Below are positions 26,436 to 33,847 of a stretch of DNA of 64,000 nucleotides, one piece after another (within the stretch, counting starts at the first letter, position 1; the number at the start of each line of letters is the position of its first letter). The stretch is from contig NZ_CP159826.1 in the NCBI RefSeq assembly GCF_047729875.1, positions 2,728,001 to 2,792,000 on the forward strand, read 5' to 3'. A model generated the notes under the pieces. The model saw only the letters and a program-made list of their open reading frames with translations, was not told the DNA's origin and searched no databases. The stretch is from Marimicrobium sp913061115 (GTDB lineage: Bacteria; Pseudomonadota; Gammaproteobacteria; Pseudomonadales; Halieaceae). The position numbers and the translations under genes are program-made.

Positions 26436-27425
26436 TTGTCCAAGCTTGAAAAGTTATCTATCCTATTGCCATTACGTGCCGGTTGTAGGAGTTTTCTTGA
26501 GATTAAAATTGGGCAGAAAATAGTGCAGAAAAACGAAATTCGGTTCCGATCCTTCGGAAAAGCGTGCCGTATCGCTATAGGGGGTAGCCATGACGGAGAC
26601 TATGATCTGCTGGCTCTCTGTCAGGAGGAGCTGGCCAGGCTCGAAGAAAAGTTCAGCACGCACCTGCCAAGCAGTATTCCCAGTCAGATCAATCAAAGTA
26701 GCGGCACGGGGGCCTACATCCCACTGGATGCCGAGGCTCTCAGCCTATTTCATTATGTGGATGCACTCTGGGACGAGAGTAAGCATATCTTTGATCCCAC
26801 CACACGAATCATCAGCGATTGCTATGACAGTAGTGGCAAACTGCTTGCTTCTCAGGATCAGCTTGGGAAGATACTTAAGCTGGTTGGCTGGCGTGATCTC
26901 GAAATCACGTCCAAAGGCGCGCATTTAGCCAACGCCGGTATGCTGATTGATTTAAACAGCTGTGTTCAGCCGTATGCTCTCGATTCGCTGCGAAAAATTC
27001 TGCTCAAGTACGGTGTCGAGAATGCGCTAATCGAAATGGACCAAGACGTCGTGACCATTGGCAAGCAACCCGATGGCGCTAATTGGCTGGTCGGGGTCCG
27101 CGTCCCACAGGGCTCTAGCGCAGCAATAGTACGACTCAAGCTAAACCATAAGGGCTTCGCCTTGCGTGGTGATTTTGAACAAATAACACTGCACAACGGA
27201 GAACGCTTCGGGCGCGCCCTGAGCCCCGTGGATGGGCAAGCGATACCAGGCCTGCTCAGTGTTATTGTCATCGCCGAGAACTGTCTGACCGCCTGCAGTG
27301 CCGCCAGTATAGCGCGCCTAAAAACCGAAGCTACCGGCCTAAAATGGCTGGAAGCATTGGGATTACCCTGGATGGCAGTAGATCGACAACTGAAGTGCCA
27401 CGGACCTTTGGCTCGAAAGGCCTAA
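26436..27425 (+). CDS. ApbE-like protein with altered active-site motifs
   Basis: The fold of FAD:protein FMN transferase (ApbE) is recognisable: FRSFGKACRIAIGG at the N-terminus, DPTTRIISDCY, LIDLNSCVQPYALDSL where the family has DxGGIAKGYAVD, EMDQDVVTIGKQPDGANWLVGVRVP, and ALRGDFEQITLHNGERFGRALSPVDG where the family has a GDYxR...HIxDPxTG pattern. Several key residues are replaced: GGIAKG reads NSCVQP, DPxTG reads SPVDG, and the metal-binding ADAxxT motif reads ACSAAS. A classical FMN transferase activity is therefore doubtful. No lipobox or signal peptide is clear. The start is uncertain: TTG 26436 gives 329 residues, GTG 26523 gives 300 residues and a family-like N-terminus. Confidence 0.7.
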   Translation: MSKLEKLSILLPLRAGCRSFLEIKIGQKIVQKNEIRFRSFGKACRIAIGGSHDGDYDLLALCQEELARLEEKFSTHLPSSIPSQINQSSGTGAYIPLDAEALSLFHYVDALWDESKHIFDPTTRIISDCYDSSGKLLASQDQLGKILKLVGWRDLEITSKGAHLANAGMLIDLNSCVQPYALDSLRKILLKYGVENALIEMDQDVVTIGKQPDGANWLVGVRVPQGSSAAIVRLKLNHKGFALRGDFEQITLHNGERFGRALSPVDGQAIPGLLSVIVIAENCLTACSAASIARLKTEATGLKWLEALGLPWMAVDRQLKCHGPLARKA

Positions 27426-28180
27426 TGGCCAGTAAATAGGGGGCTGCGCTTTTCACGTTTGGCCGTAAAACCCTCCTGGAGATCTTGTGATTCCAAGCAC
27501 ATCCTCGACAGCTCCAGTGCGACTTCAGGGTCAACGGCACCGTCAGCAGCCAGCCCGATAATGTGCTTCATTGACTGCACAGCCAAAGGTGCGAGGCCGG
27601 CGAGATGCCCAGCAAAGTCATTCGCAAACTCATCGAGATTACGTGGCGGCACCAGATGGTCCAAAAAACCAATCTCTAATAGGGCGTTGGCATCGAACTC
27701 TTCAGAAGCAACCAATATCCGCTTCGTTAACCTCACGCCGAGACAGCGAATAAAATGATGTATACCGGCCAATGGATAGCAAAGACCAATCGCGGCAGCA
27801 GGTACTCTCATCCGACTCCCCTCTACCCCAATACGGAAATCACAGCTCATAGCTAGCTCTGCCCCGCCCCCGAAGACATCACCATTCATCGCGCAGACGG
27901 TAGGAATTGACAAGTCGGCCAGTTGGCACGTCATCTTTTGAAAAGCGTCATCACTGATCTGGCCGCCACTTAATTCCTGCAAAGACGCACCGGCGCAAAA
28001 TGTTTTTGTCCCCGCGCCGGATACCATTAATACCCGCACTACCTTGTCAGCGGCCACCTCAGTCAAGCGGTCCTGGATACCGTTCAACTGCTCACGACCC
28101 AGCGAATTATGTCGTTGTGGGTTATTGAGTACCAAGCGGCCTATATGGCCAGTACGACTGTACAAAATTGTATCTGTCAT
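27422..28180 (-). CDS. Enoyl-CoA hydratase/isomerase family protein
   Basis: A 252-residue crotonase-fold protein. The oxyanion-hole and CoA segments are present (TFCAGASLQEL, NGDVFGGGAELAMSCDFRIG). The first catalytic Glu is in GGGAELA; the second, normally in a PExxLG segment, is Ala here (VPAAAIGLCYPLAG), so hydratase activity is not assured and an isomerase or other acyl-CoA reaction is possible. The start MTDTILYSRTGHIGRLVLNNPQRHNSL is typical. It converges with the ApbE-like gene, and their stop codons overlap by 4 bp. No linked beta-oxidation gene is adjacent. Confidence 0.88.
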   Translation of the reverse strand: MTDTILYSRTGHIGRLVLNNPQRHNSLGREQLNGIQDRLTEVAADKVVRVLMVSGAGTKTFCAGASLQELSGGQISDDAFQKMTCQLADLSIPTVCAMNGDVFGGGAELAMSCDFRIGVEGSRMRVPAAAIGLCYPLAGIHHFIRCLGVRLTKRILVASEEFDANALLEIGFLDHLVPPRNLDEFANDFAGHLAGLAPLAVQSMKHIIGLAADGAVDPEVALELSRMCLESQDLQEGFTAKREKRSPLFTGH

Positions 28181-28291
28181 TGGATTGTCACCGCTGATTA
28201 AAGGCGATAGTCTGGCACAGCTTTACAATGCCCGCCACCATCACTCTGAGACTGGAGCACGGGCTTCAGGAGCGATAATAGAGAGTATAAT

Positions 28292-28879
28292 ATGGCAATC
28301 GACGCGATGAAAAAACGCTGTGCATGGTGCGGCGATGACCCACTCTATGTTGCCTATCACGATACAGAGTGGGGGGTTCCAAAGCACGATGATCCCACTC
28401 TGTTCGAATTTCTGGTTCTAGAAGGGGCCCAGGCCGGTCTCTCTTGGATTACCATACTACGCAAGCGGAATGGCTACCGTGAACTGTTCGACCACTTCGA
28501 TGCCGACAGAGTCGCCCATTACAGTGATGCAGAGCTGGATGAACGGTTACAAAATCCGAAAATAGTCCGCAACCGGCTCAAGGTGTACGGCGCGCGAAAG
28601 AACGCGCGAGCCTTTTTAGACGTGCAGCAGGAATGGGGGAGTTTTTCTGACTATATATGGGACTTCGTCGACGGCCAAGCCATACAGAACAATTGGAGCT
28701 CTATGCGCGATGTTCCTCCGACCAGCGACATTTCTAACCAGCTGAGCAAAGACATGAAAAAACGGGGTTTCACTTTCGTCGGACCGATCATCATGTATGC
28801 GTATATGCAAGCCACTGGTATGGTAAATGATCATACACAAGACTGTTTTCGTCACACTGAGTGTCTGGGCATGACATAG
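28292..28879 (+). CDS. tag: DNA-3-methyladenine glycosylase I
   Basis: Removes 3-methyladenine from DNA in base excision repair. The 195 residues show the Tag zinc ligands: KRCAWCG near the N-terminus with YHDTEWGVP (His), and HTQDCFRH near the C-terminus. The segments FEFLVLEGAQAGLSWITILRKR and KIVRNRLKVYGARKNA are diagnostic of the family. ATG 28292 is 111 bp from the divergent crotonase-family gene; ATG 28307 (MKKRCAWCG) would also give a typical start. It is followed after 47 bp by the MATE gene. Confidence 0.95.
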   Translation: MAIDAMKKRCAWCGDDPLYVAYHDTEWGVPKHDDPTLFEFLVLEGAQAGLSWITILRKRNGYRELFDHFDADRVAHYSDAELDERLQNPKIVRNRLKVYGARKNARAFLDVQQEWGSFSDYIWDFVDGQAIQNNWSSMRDVPPTSDISNQLSKDMKKRGFTFVGPIIMYAYMQATGMVNDHTQDCFRHTECLGMT

Positions 28880-28926
28880 CTGCTTAACTCAGCCTTGAGA
28901 TGGTAGAATATAGCCTCAGTTGACGA

Positions 28927-30291
28927 GTGCATCACGTGTCCGCTTCCCCACCCAATAAGCCAACCTCGACAAACCGGTCCGTCTGGCGTCTGGCATGGCC
29001 CAATATTCTCTCTAACTTACTGTTCACTACGGTGGGTTTACTGCACATTAAAATAGTGGCCCAGTTGGGTACGACCTCCGTCGCAGCCGTAACGACCGGT
29101 CACCGCGTATTCTTTCTGATCCAGGCGATTTTAATGGGTGTATCGGTGGCCAGCACCGCCATGGTTGCGCGTAGCTGGGGGGCACAGCAGGCCAAGCAGG
29201 CCGAGATTGTCACGTGGACATCCATTGTGATATCTGTGGCACTGGCGGCTGTGCTGAGTATACCGATACTTCTGGCGCCAGAGGCTATCGCAGGAATCTT
29301 CGGTCTGGACGAGGAGACGACTGCTCTTGCGGCCAGCTTCATCTTCTGGCTGGGCTTATTCAACGTTTTTTCTGCCATCAGCATGATGCTCAGCACCGCG
29401 CTTCGGGCGACGGGCAACGTCATCACGCCCCTGTGGTTTCTACTGTTCAGTTCTATCTTCAATGTAACCTTTGCTTACCTGTTGGCATTTGGCATCGGCC
29501 CTCTGCCCAAACTCGGAGTGACTGGCGTCTCCCTCGGCGGGAGTTTTGGCGCCTCAATCATTACCATGATCTTCTTTTTTGCTTGGTGGCGCGGTCATTT
29601 TAATCTAAAGCCGACAAAACGAAAAAGTATCGATTGGGCAACGTCAAAACAGATGATTAAGATCGGCTTACCCCCGGTTGCGGAACAAGGCATAGTGCAA
29701 TTGGCATTTCTCGCTTTCTTTGCCATCGTCGCACATTACGGAACCGCGGCTTACGCCTCTTACGGTATTGGTATTACCCTTGTGGCATTCCCGATTGTCA
29801 TAGGGTTCGGCTTCGGCATTGCCACTGCCACTCTTGTGGGTCAGCAAATGGGCGCGGGGGAACCAGACCTGGCCGTACTGGCTGTCGCTCGTTCGCTGCG
29901 CATGGCACTGGCATCAATGATTCTATTATCCATTTTGCTAGCGACGTTCGCAGAAGAACTGGCAAGCTTCATGATCGATGACCCTGAGGTTATTGAGCTG
30001 ACGGTAGTATTTATGTACCTCATCGCTCTGGCCCAACCGCTGATGGCTTGTGAGTTCACTCTAGGGGGAGCCTTACGGGGGGCAGGCGATACCAGATTTC
30101 CACTGATTGCGACCTTTTGCGGTATTATCTTTGGACGCCTAATTCCGGCGCTGACCTTCATGTGGCTCGAGTTTTCTGTTTACTGGATATTCTCAGTAAT
30201 GGTTCTAGACTACGCCATCAAGGCTAGTTTACTGTCTTATCGTTATCGCTCTCGCAAGTGGCTTGATATAAAAATGGACTTGGCAGCCTAG
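28927..30291 (+). CDS. MATE family multidrug/sodium antiporter
   Basis: A 454-residue polytopic inner-membrane transporter with about 12 hydrophobic segments in two related halves. It begins with RLAWPNILSNLLFTTVGLL, typical of MATE proteins, and contains the GFGFGIATATLVGQQMGAGEPD segment in the second half, equivalent to the VGQxxGAG signature of the DinF/NorM branch. It is read from GTG 28927 (or GTG 28936). It presumably exports cationic or other small compounds using Na+ or H+; the substrate is unknown. The nearby TetR protein could regulate it but this is inference from distance alone. Confidence 0.9.
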   Translation: MHHVSASPPNKPTSTNRSVWRLAWPNILSNLLFTTVGLLHIKIVAQLGTTSVAAVTTGHRVFFLIQAILMGVSVASTAMVARSWGAQQAKQAEIVTWTSIVISVALAAVLSIPILLAPEAIAGIFGLDEETTALAASFIFWLGLFNVFSAISMMLSTALRATGNVITPLWFLLFSSIFNVTFAYLLAFGIGPLPKLGVTGVSLGGSFGASIITMIFFFAWWRGHFNLKPTKRKSIDWATSKQMIKIGLPPVAEQGIVQLAFLAFFAIVAHYGTAAYASYGIGITLVAFPIVIGFGFGIATATLVGQQMGAGEPDLAVLAVARSLRMALASMILLSILLATFAEELASFMIDDPEVIELTVVFMYLIALAQPLMACEFTLGGALRGAGDTRFPLIATFCGIIFGRLIPALTFMWLEFSVYWIFSVMVLDYAIKASLLSYRYRSRKWLDIKMDLAA

Positions 30292-30393
30292 CAAACTTCC
30301 CACACTGGTGTAGACAGAGCCCAAAATAATACTTAGAGTTGGAATTATAGAATTAGCAGTAGGTCTATCGCCCCACCTTGCCGGAACACTCGA

Positions 30394-31689
30394 ATGAAAG
30401 CAGACATACTTGCCGCTAACAGCGGCAGCGCTTCACCGTTTAATCGCAGTGTCCAGCACGATGCGAAGCGCATCGCGATTCTGTCGCAAGCGGCGAGGCT
30501 ATTCAATTACAAAGGCTCGCGTGCCACCACGTTACATGATATTGCAGACAGCCTAGGTTTAACCAAAACAAGCCTGTACTACTATGTAAAAAACAAGGAA
30601 GACCTTATTTACCAATGCTACATGGGAGCTCTCGAACTTCATCACAGAGACTTGGATGAGATCGAGAAACGCCACGCGGGGGCAATGGAGCGCATATCGG
30701 GCTATTTCCTTCAACATTTCGAAAACTGGCTTGCAGCTCAAGAAGGTAGAGCACCTCATATCGCCGCCCTACTAGAAATTGCCGCTCTGAAGGGGACCCA
30801 GCGCAAACACGTCGAGGCCAGCTACATTGGTCTGTTCAAACGCCTACGAGAGTATATCCGCCAAGGTGTCGCCGAGGGTTCCATCGGGGCCTGTGAACCC
30901 ACATCCACCACGCGCGCCATAGTGGGCTCCGTAGATTGGACGTTTTCCTGGCTACACAGTATTCCTAGAGAAAAGGTGAGGACCACCGCCAACGAGGCAC
31001 TGGACATTATTACCAACGGCATATGTGCCGGTGAGGCGCCCCACTCTCCTGCCAAACTTTTTCACGAAAGCAAAGAATCAGTGTATCCAGAGGACTTCAA
31101 CCGTGTGGAGAAAAATCGCCTGAAGCAGGAGGCATTCTTTAAAACAGGCACCCGATTCTTCAACACGCAGGGCTTTACCGGCACCTCCTTGGATGAGATT
31201 GCAGAGCACCTAAATGTGTCCAAAGGTGCGTTCTACCACCACATCAAAAACAAGGAAGATCTGCTGTTCCACTGTTATAACCTCTCTCTGGATATTATTG
31301 AGGGAATTCATGCGCAGTCCCCGCAATTTGCAGGCACGGGCTTGGAAAAAGCAGAGATGACATGCCGCCGTGTTTTTTATGTCCAAAATTCTGAAGAGGG
31401 ACCTCTGATACGCTACAACACGATTACTGCGTTGCCGATGGAGCGCAGACGCCAGATACTCAAGCGTACCGATAAGAACAATGAAAATTTCGGAGCATTT
31501 TTAAACGACGGAATAGAAGACGGCAGTGTGCGCCCGATCAATACTTTAGTAGCGCAACATCTTATTACAGGCGCACGAAACGCTGCCATGGACATCAAGC
31601 GATGGCGCAGCGTTGACAGCATTGACGACGCCGCGATTGACTATTTTGATGTCTTTTTTAACGGCCTGCGACCGCGCAAAAACAGCTAA
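30394..31689 (+). CDS. Double TetR-family transcriptional regulator
   Basis: A 431-residue protein made of two TetR units in tandem. The first helix-turn-helix lies at about residues 27-72 (AARLFNYKGSRATTLHDIAD then LTKTSLYYYVKNKEDLIYQCY), the second at about 245-295 (TRFFNTQGFTGTSLDEIAEH then VSKGAFYHHIKNKEDLLFHCY). Each is followed by a helical ligand-type domain. Normal TetR proteins are about 200 residues. Both DNA-recognition helices look intact. The neighbours, a MATE pump upstream and tesB 33 bp downstream, suggest possible targets in efflux or acyl-CoA metabolism. Confidence 0.9.
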   Translation: MKADILAANSGSASPFNRSVQHDAKRIAILSQAARLFNYKGSRATTLHDIADSLGLTKTSLYYYVKNKEDLIYQCYMGALELHHRDLDEIEKRHAGAMERISGYFLQHFENWLAAQEGRAPHIAALLEIAALKGTQRKHVEASYIGLFKRLREYIRQGVAEGSIGACEPTSTTRAIVGSVDWTFSWLHSIPREKVRTTANEALDIITNGICAGEAPHSPAKLFHESKESVYPEDFNRVEKNRLKQEAFFKTGTRFFNTQGFTGTSLDEIAEHLNVSKGAFYHHIKNKEDLLFHCYNLSLDIIEGIHAQSPQFAGTGLEKAEMTCRRVFYVQNSEEGPLIRYNTITALPMERRRQILKRTDKNNENFGAFLNDGIEDGSVRPINTLVAQHLITGARNAAMDIKRWRSVDSIDDAAIDYFDVFFNGLRPRKNS

Positions 31690-31722
31690 CCGGCTAACCG
31701 GCTAACATTATGGAGTATATTT

Positions 31723-32580
31723 GTGGCAAGTGATCTAGATAAACTGCTCAAGTTTCTTGAGGTTGAGCAGATGGATAAGTATCTGTTTAGAGGGAACAGT
31801 CCTAAACGTCCATCGCGCGTGTTCGGAGGACAGGTGCTGGCACAGGCACTGAATGCAGCGATAAGGACCGTAGAGAAACGCTTTTTTGCCCACTCGATGC
31901 ACGCCTATTTTCTGCGCCCAGGCGATCCCAAAAGGAAGATAATTTACGAAGTGGATCCAATTCGCGACGGCAAAAGCTTCACCACTAGGAATGTCATCGC
32001 CAGACAGGGCGGCATTGCCATCTTCAGTACGTCTATTTCGTTTCACATTGAAGAACCCGGCCTATCGCACCAGGTCGAGGCATTGCAAGTGCCACCGCCG
32101 GAGGAACTTGAATCTGACTTTGATCGCTGGTCTCGGTTAGCAAAAGAAAACCCCGGCGTCATAGAGCCGCCCTTAGTGCACCCCATCGAGCGCAAACATG
32201 TGCGGCCGCGAGACTACCTCAACCCCCAACCGCAGGAACCACAGCAGCAGATCTGGTTTCGCGCGCTAGGAGATCTCGGAGACGACTTGACCAGACATCA
32301 AACCTTACTGGCTTTTATCTCCGACTTTGGCTTGCTTGGTTCGGCGCTACTACCGCATCCCTACACCGGAATGAACACGGACATGCAAGCGGCGAGTCTT
32401 GATCACGCCCTGTGGTTTCATCAGCCTTTTAAAGCAGATGATTACTTGCTGTACTGCCTGGACAGCCCGATCGCGGCCGGGGCGCGGGGGTTTAGTCGGG
32501 GTTCGTTCTATACGCGCGATGGGACTCTAGTGGCCTCTACTGCTCAGGAGTCCTTGCAGCGTATACGCACACCTAATTAA
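31723..32580 (+). CDS. tesB: Acyl-CoA thioesterase II
   Basis: Hydrolyses medium- and long-chain acyl-CoA to free acid and CoA. The 285 residues form the double hot-dog fold of TesB: LFRGNSPKRPSRVFGGQVLAQAL at the N-terminus, HSMHAYFLRPGDP, and in the second half SLDHALWFHQPFKADDYLLY, SPIAAGARGFSRGSFYTRDG and STAQESLQRI, which hold the family Asp, Thr/Ser and Gln residues. It starts at GTG 31723 with GGAG upstream. The end overlaps the convergent histidine phosphatase gene by 8 bp. A short GCTAACCG repeat sits just upstream at 31685-31706, around the TetR gene's stop codon. Confidence 0.93.
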   Translation: MASDLDKLLKFLEVEQMDKYLFRGNSPKRPSRVFGGQVLAQALNAAIRTVEKRFFAHSMHAYFLRPGDPKRKIIYEVDPIRDGKSFTTRNVIARQGGIAIFSTSISFHIEEPGLSHQVEALQVPPPEELESDFDRWSRLAKENPGVIEPPLVHPIERKHVRPRDYLNPQPQEPQQQIWFRALGDLGDDLTRHQTLLAFISDFGLLGSALLPHPYTGMNTDMQAASLDHALWFHQPFKADDYLLYCLDSPIAAGARGFSRGSFYTRDGTLVASTAQESLQRIRTPN

Positions 32581-33121
32581 CAGTCGTCTCTATTTGATCT
32601 CCAAGAGCGAGCAGCTCTAAACTCGTACCGTTGTGGCGCAGTCGAGTAATAGAGCCATTAGCTGGCCAGACGCAAAGCGTTTCAGGCCGATCAAGCAGTT
32701 GTCCGACCACGGCATTTATGACCAAAAAATGGGTGAAGATTACTGCCGGCTGAGTTAACGCTAGAAGCCGCTGCAACGCCGCGGCCCGCCAAGCAATCAG
32801 TTCATCCCCCTGCTCCACCCACTGCTGTTGCATAAATTGACGCAGCCAGACCTGGCGCTCAGCTAGCGGCACAGGCGATGGTATTTCTCGAAACACATCC
32901 TCAATAATCACATCGCGCCGCAACGACTTGGCCAGAGGCACAGAGGTCTCAAGAGCACGCTGCAAGGGGCTACTCAACAATAATGTGTCACTGCCGACAT
33001 GCTGTTGCAGGGCTACAGCGGCCTCTTCAGCTTGCTGCTGACCGAGATGACTGAGGCCGGGGTCAGGAGACTCGCCCCAACTTGCCGCCGCCTCCCCGTG
33101 CCTTATCAGGAATAGTTCCAT
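32573..33121 (-). CDS. Histidine phosphatase family protein, SixA-like
   Basis: A 182-residue member of the histidine phosphatase superfamily. The catalytic RHGE motif is at residues 7-10 and the second histidine is in VIFTHFLVINAV. Other family residues include LSSPLQRALETS. It could act on phosphohistidine proteins or on small phosphate esters; which one cannot be told. It lies 18 bp downstream of a second histidine phosphatase gene, both transcribed from the aceK side. Confidence 0.85.
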   Translation of the reverse strand: MELFLIRHGEAAASWGESPDPGLSHLGQQQAEEAAVALQQHVGSDTLLLSSPLQRALETSVPLAKSLRRDVIIEDVFREIPSPVPLAERQVWLRQFMQQQWVEQGDELIAWRAAALQRLLALTQPAVIFTHFLVINAVVGQLLDRPETLCVWPANGSITRLRHNGTSLELLALGDQIETTVN

Positions 33122-33139
33122 AGCGTCTCTAGCGATGAA

Positions 33140-33847
33140 TTAGCGATAGGAAATTAGCGCTTCGCCCTGTTGCTGACCTAGCACCTGCAGAAATGAGCTG
33201 TCATTATAATAAGACAGTGAAATTTTTGAGCGGCTGTAAAACAGCTGTGTCACTGAGCAGTTAAAGATAGGCTCATAAAGTTGATAGGTTTTTTCGCCAT
33301 CTAGACCTAGTATCTGGGCAACAATAGTGGCTAACGTACCACCAGAGGTAAAAATACCGATGGTTTTACCTGCCCCCTGCTCTTGCATCACATCTGCCAT
33401 GGCCTGACGGGCACCCCCGGAAAAATCTGCCCAACTTTGGAGGCGCGCATCATCACAGGCAGGAGAAACCCAGTAATTAAATACGGCTTCAATCACCTTC
33501 TGATAGTCCTTGCTCGAGCTCAAACCCTTATCCACCATCGCCTCAATCTTCGAGTCGAATTTTATCACCTCAGGCACGAGATATTTCAACTGCTGGTCAT
33601 TTTGAATCTCATTGAAGCGAGCATCAATATGGTGAGGGACGTCTGCGGGCTGGCTGGCAATGGCTAATCGCGCTGTATTGCGCTGCCGCGAAAGGTCGCC
33701 ACTGTAAACAGCATCGAAGTGTATACCTTGATCACTAAAATACTCACCTACCACCGCCGCCTGCCGACACCCTAAATCGGACAGTTTGTCGTAGTTTTCA
33801 GCACCGAAGGATGCCTGACCATGACGCACGAGATAAATAGTGGCCAT
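33140..33847 (-). CDS. Histidine phosphatase family protein lacking the usual second histidine
   Basis: A 235-residue phosphoglycerate-mutase-like protein. RHGQASF at residues 8-14 gives the first catalytic His and Arg, and YSGDLSRQRNTA the second Arg region. The usual second histidine (SHGG) reads TSGGTL in GIFTSGGTLATIVA, so catalysis may differ or be weak. Its start shares one base with the aceK stop (TGATG), which suggests coupling to aceK. The substrate is unknown. Confidence 0.82.
   Translation of the reverse strand: MATIYLVRHGQASFGAENYDKLSDLGCRQAAVVGEYFSDQGIHFDAVYSGDLSRQRNTARLAIASQPADVPHHIDARFNEIQNDQQLKYLVPEVIKFDSKIEAMVDKGLSSSKDYQKVIEAVFNYWVSPACDDARLQSWADFSGGARQAMADVMQEQGAGKTIGIFTSGGTLATIVAQILGLDGEKTYQLYEPIFNCSVTQLFYSRSKISLSYYNDSSFLQVLGQQQGEALISYR

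Noticed and set aside
30301..30393. TetR operator between MATE and the double TetR gene
   Set aside because: No clear inverted repeat was seen in this 93 bp gap, so autoregulation cannot be claimed from sequence.
31685..31706. GCTAACCG short direct repeat at the TetR-tesB junction
   Set aside because: Under three copies, overlapping a stop codon; most likely chance or a minor duplication with no sign of regulatory symmetry.
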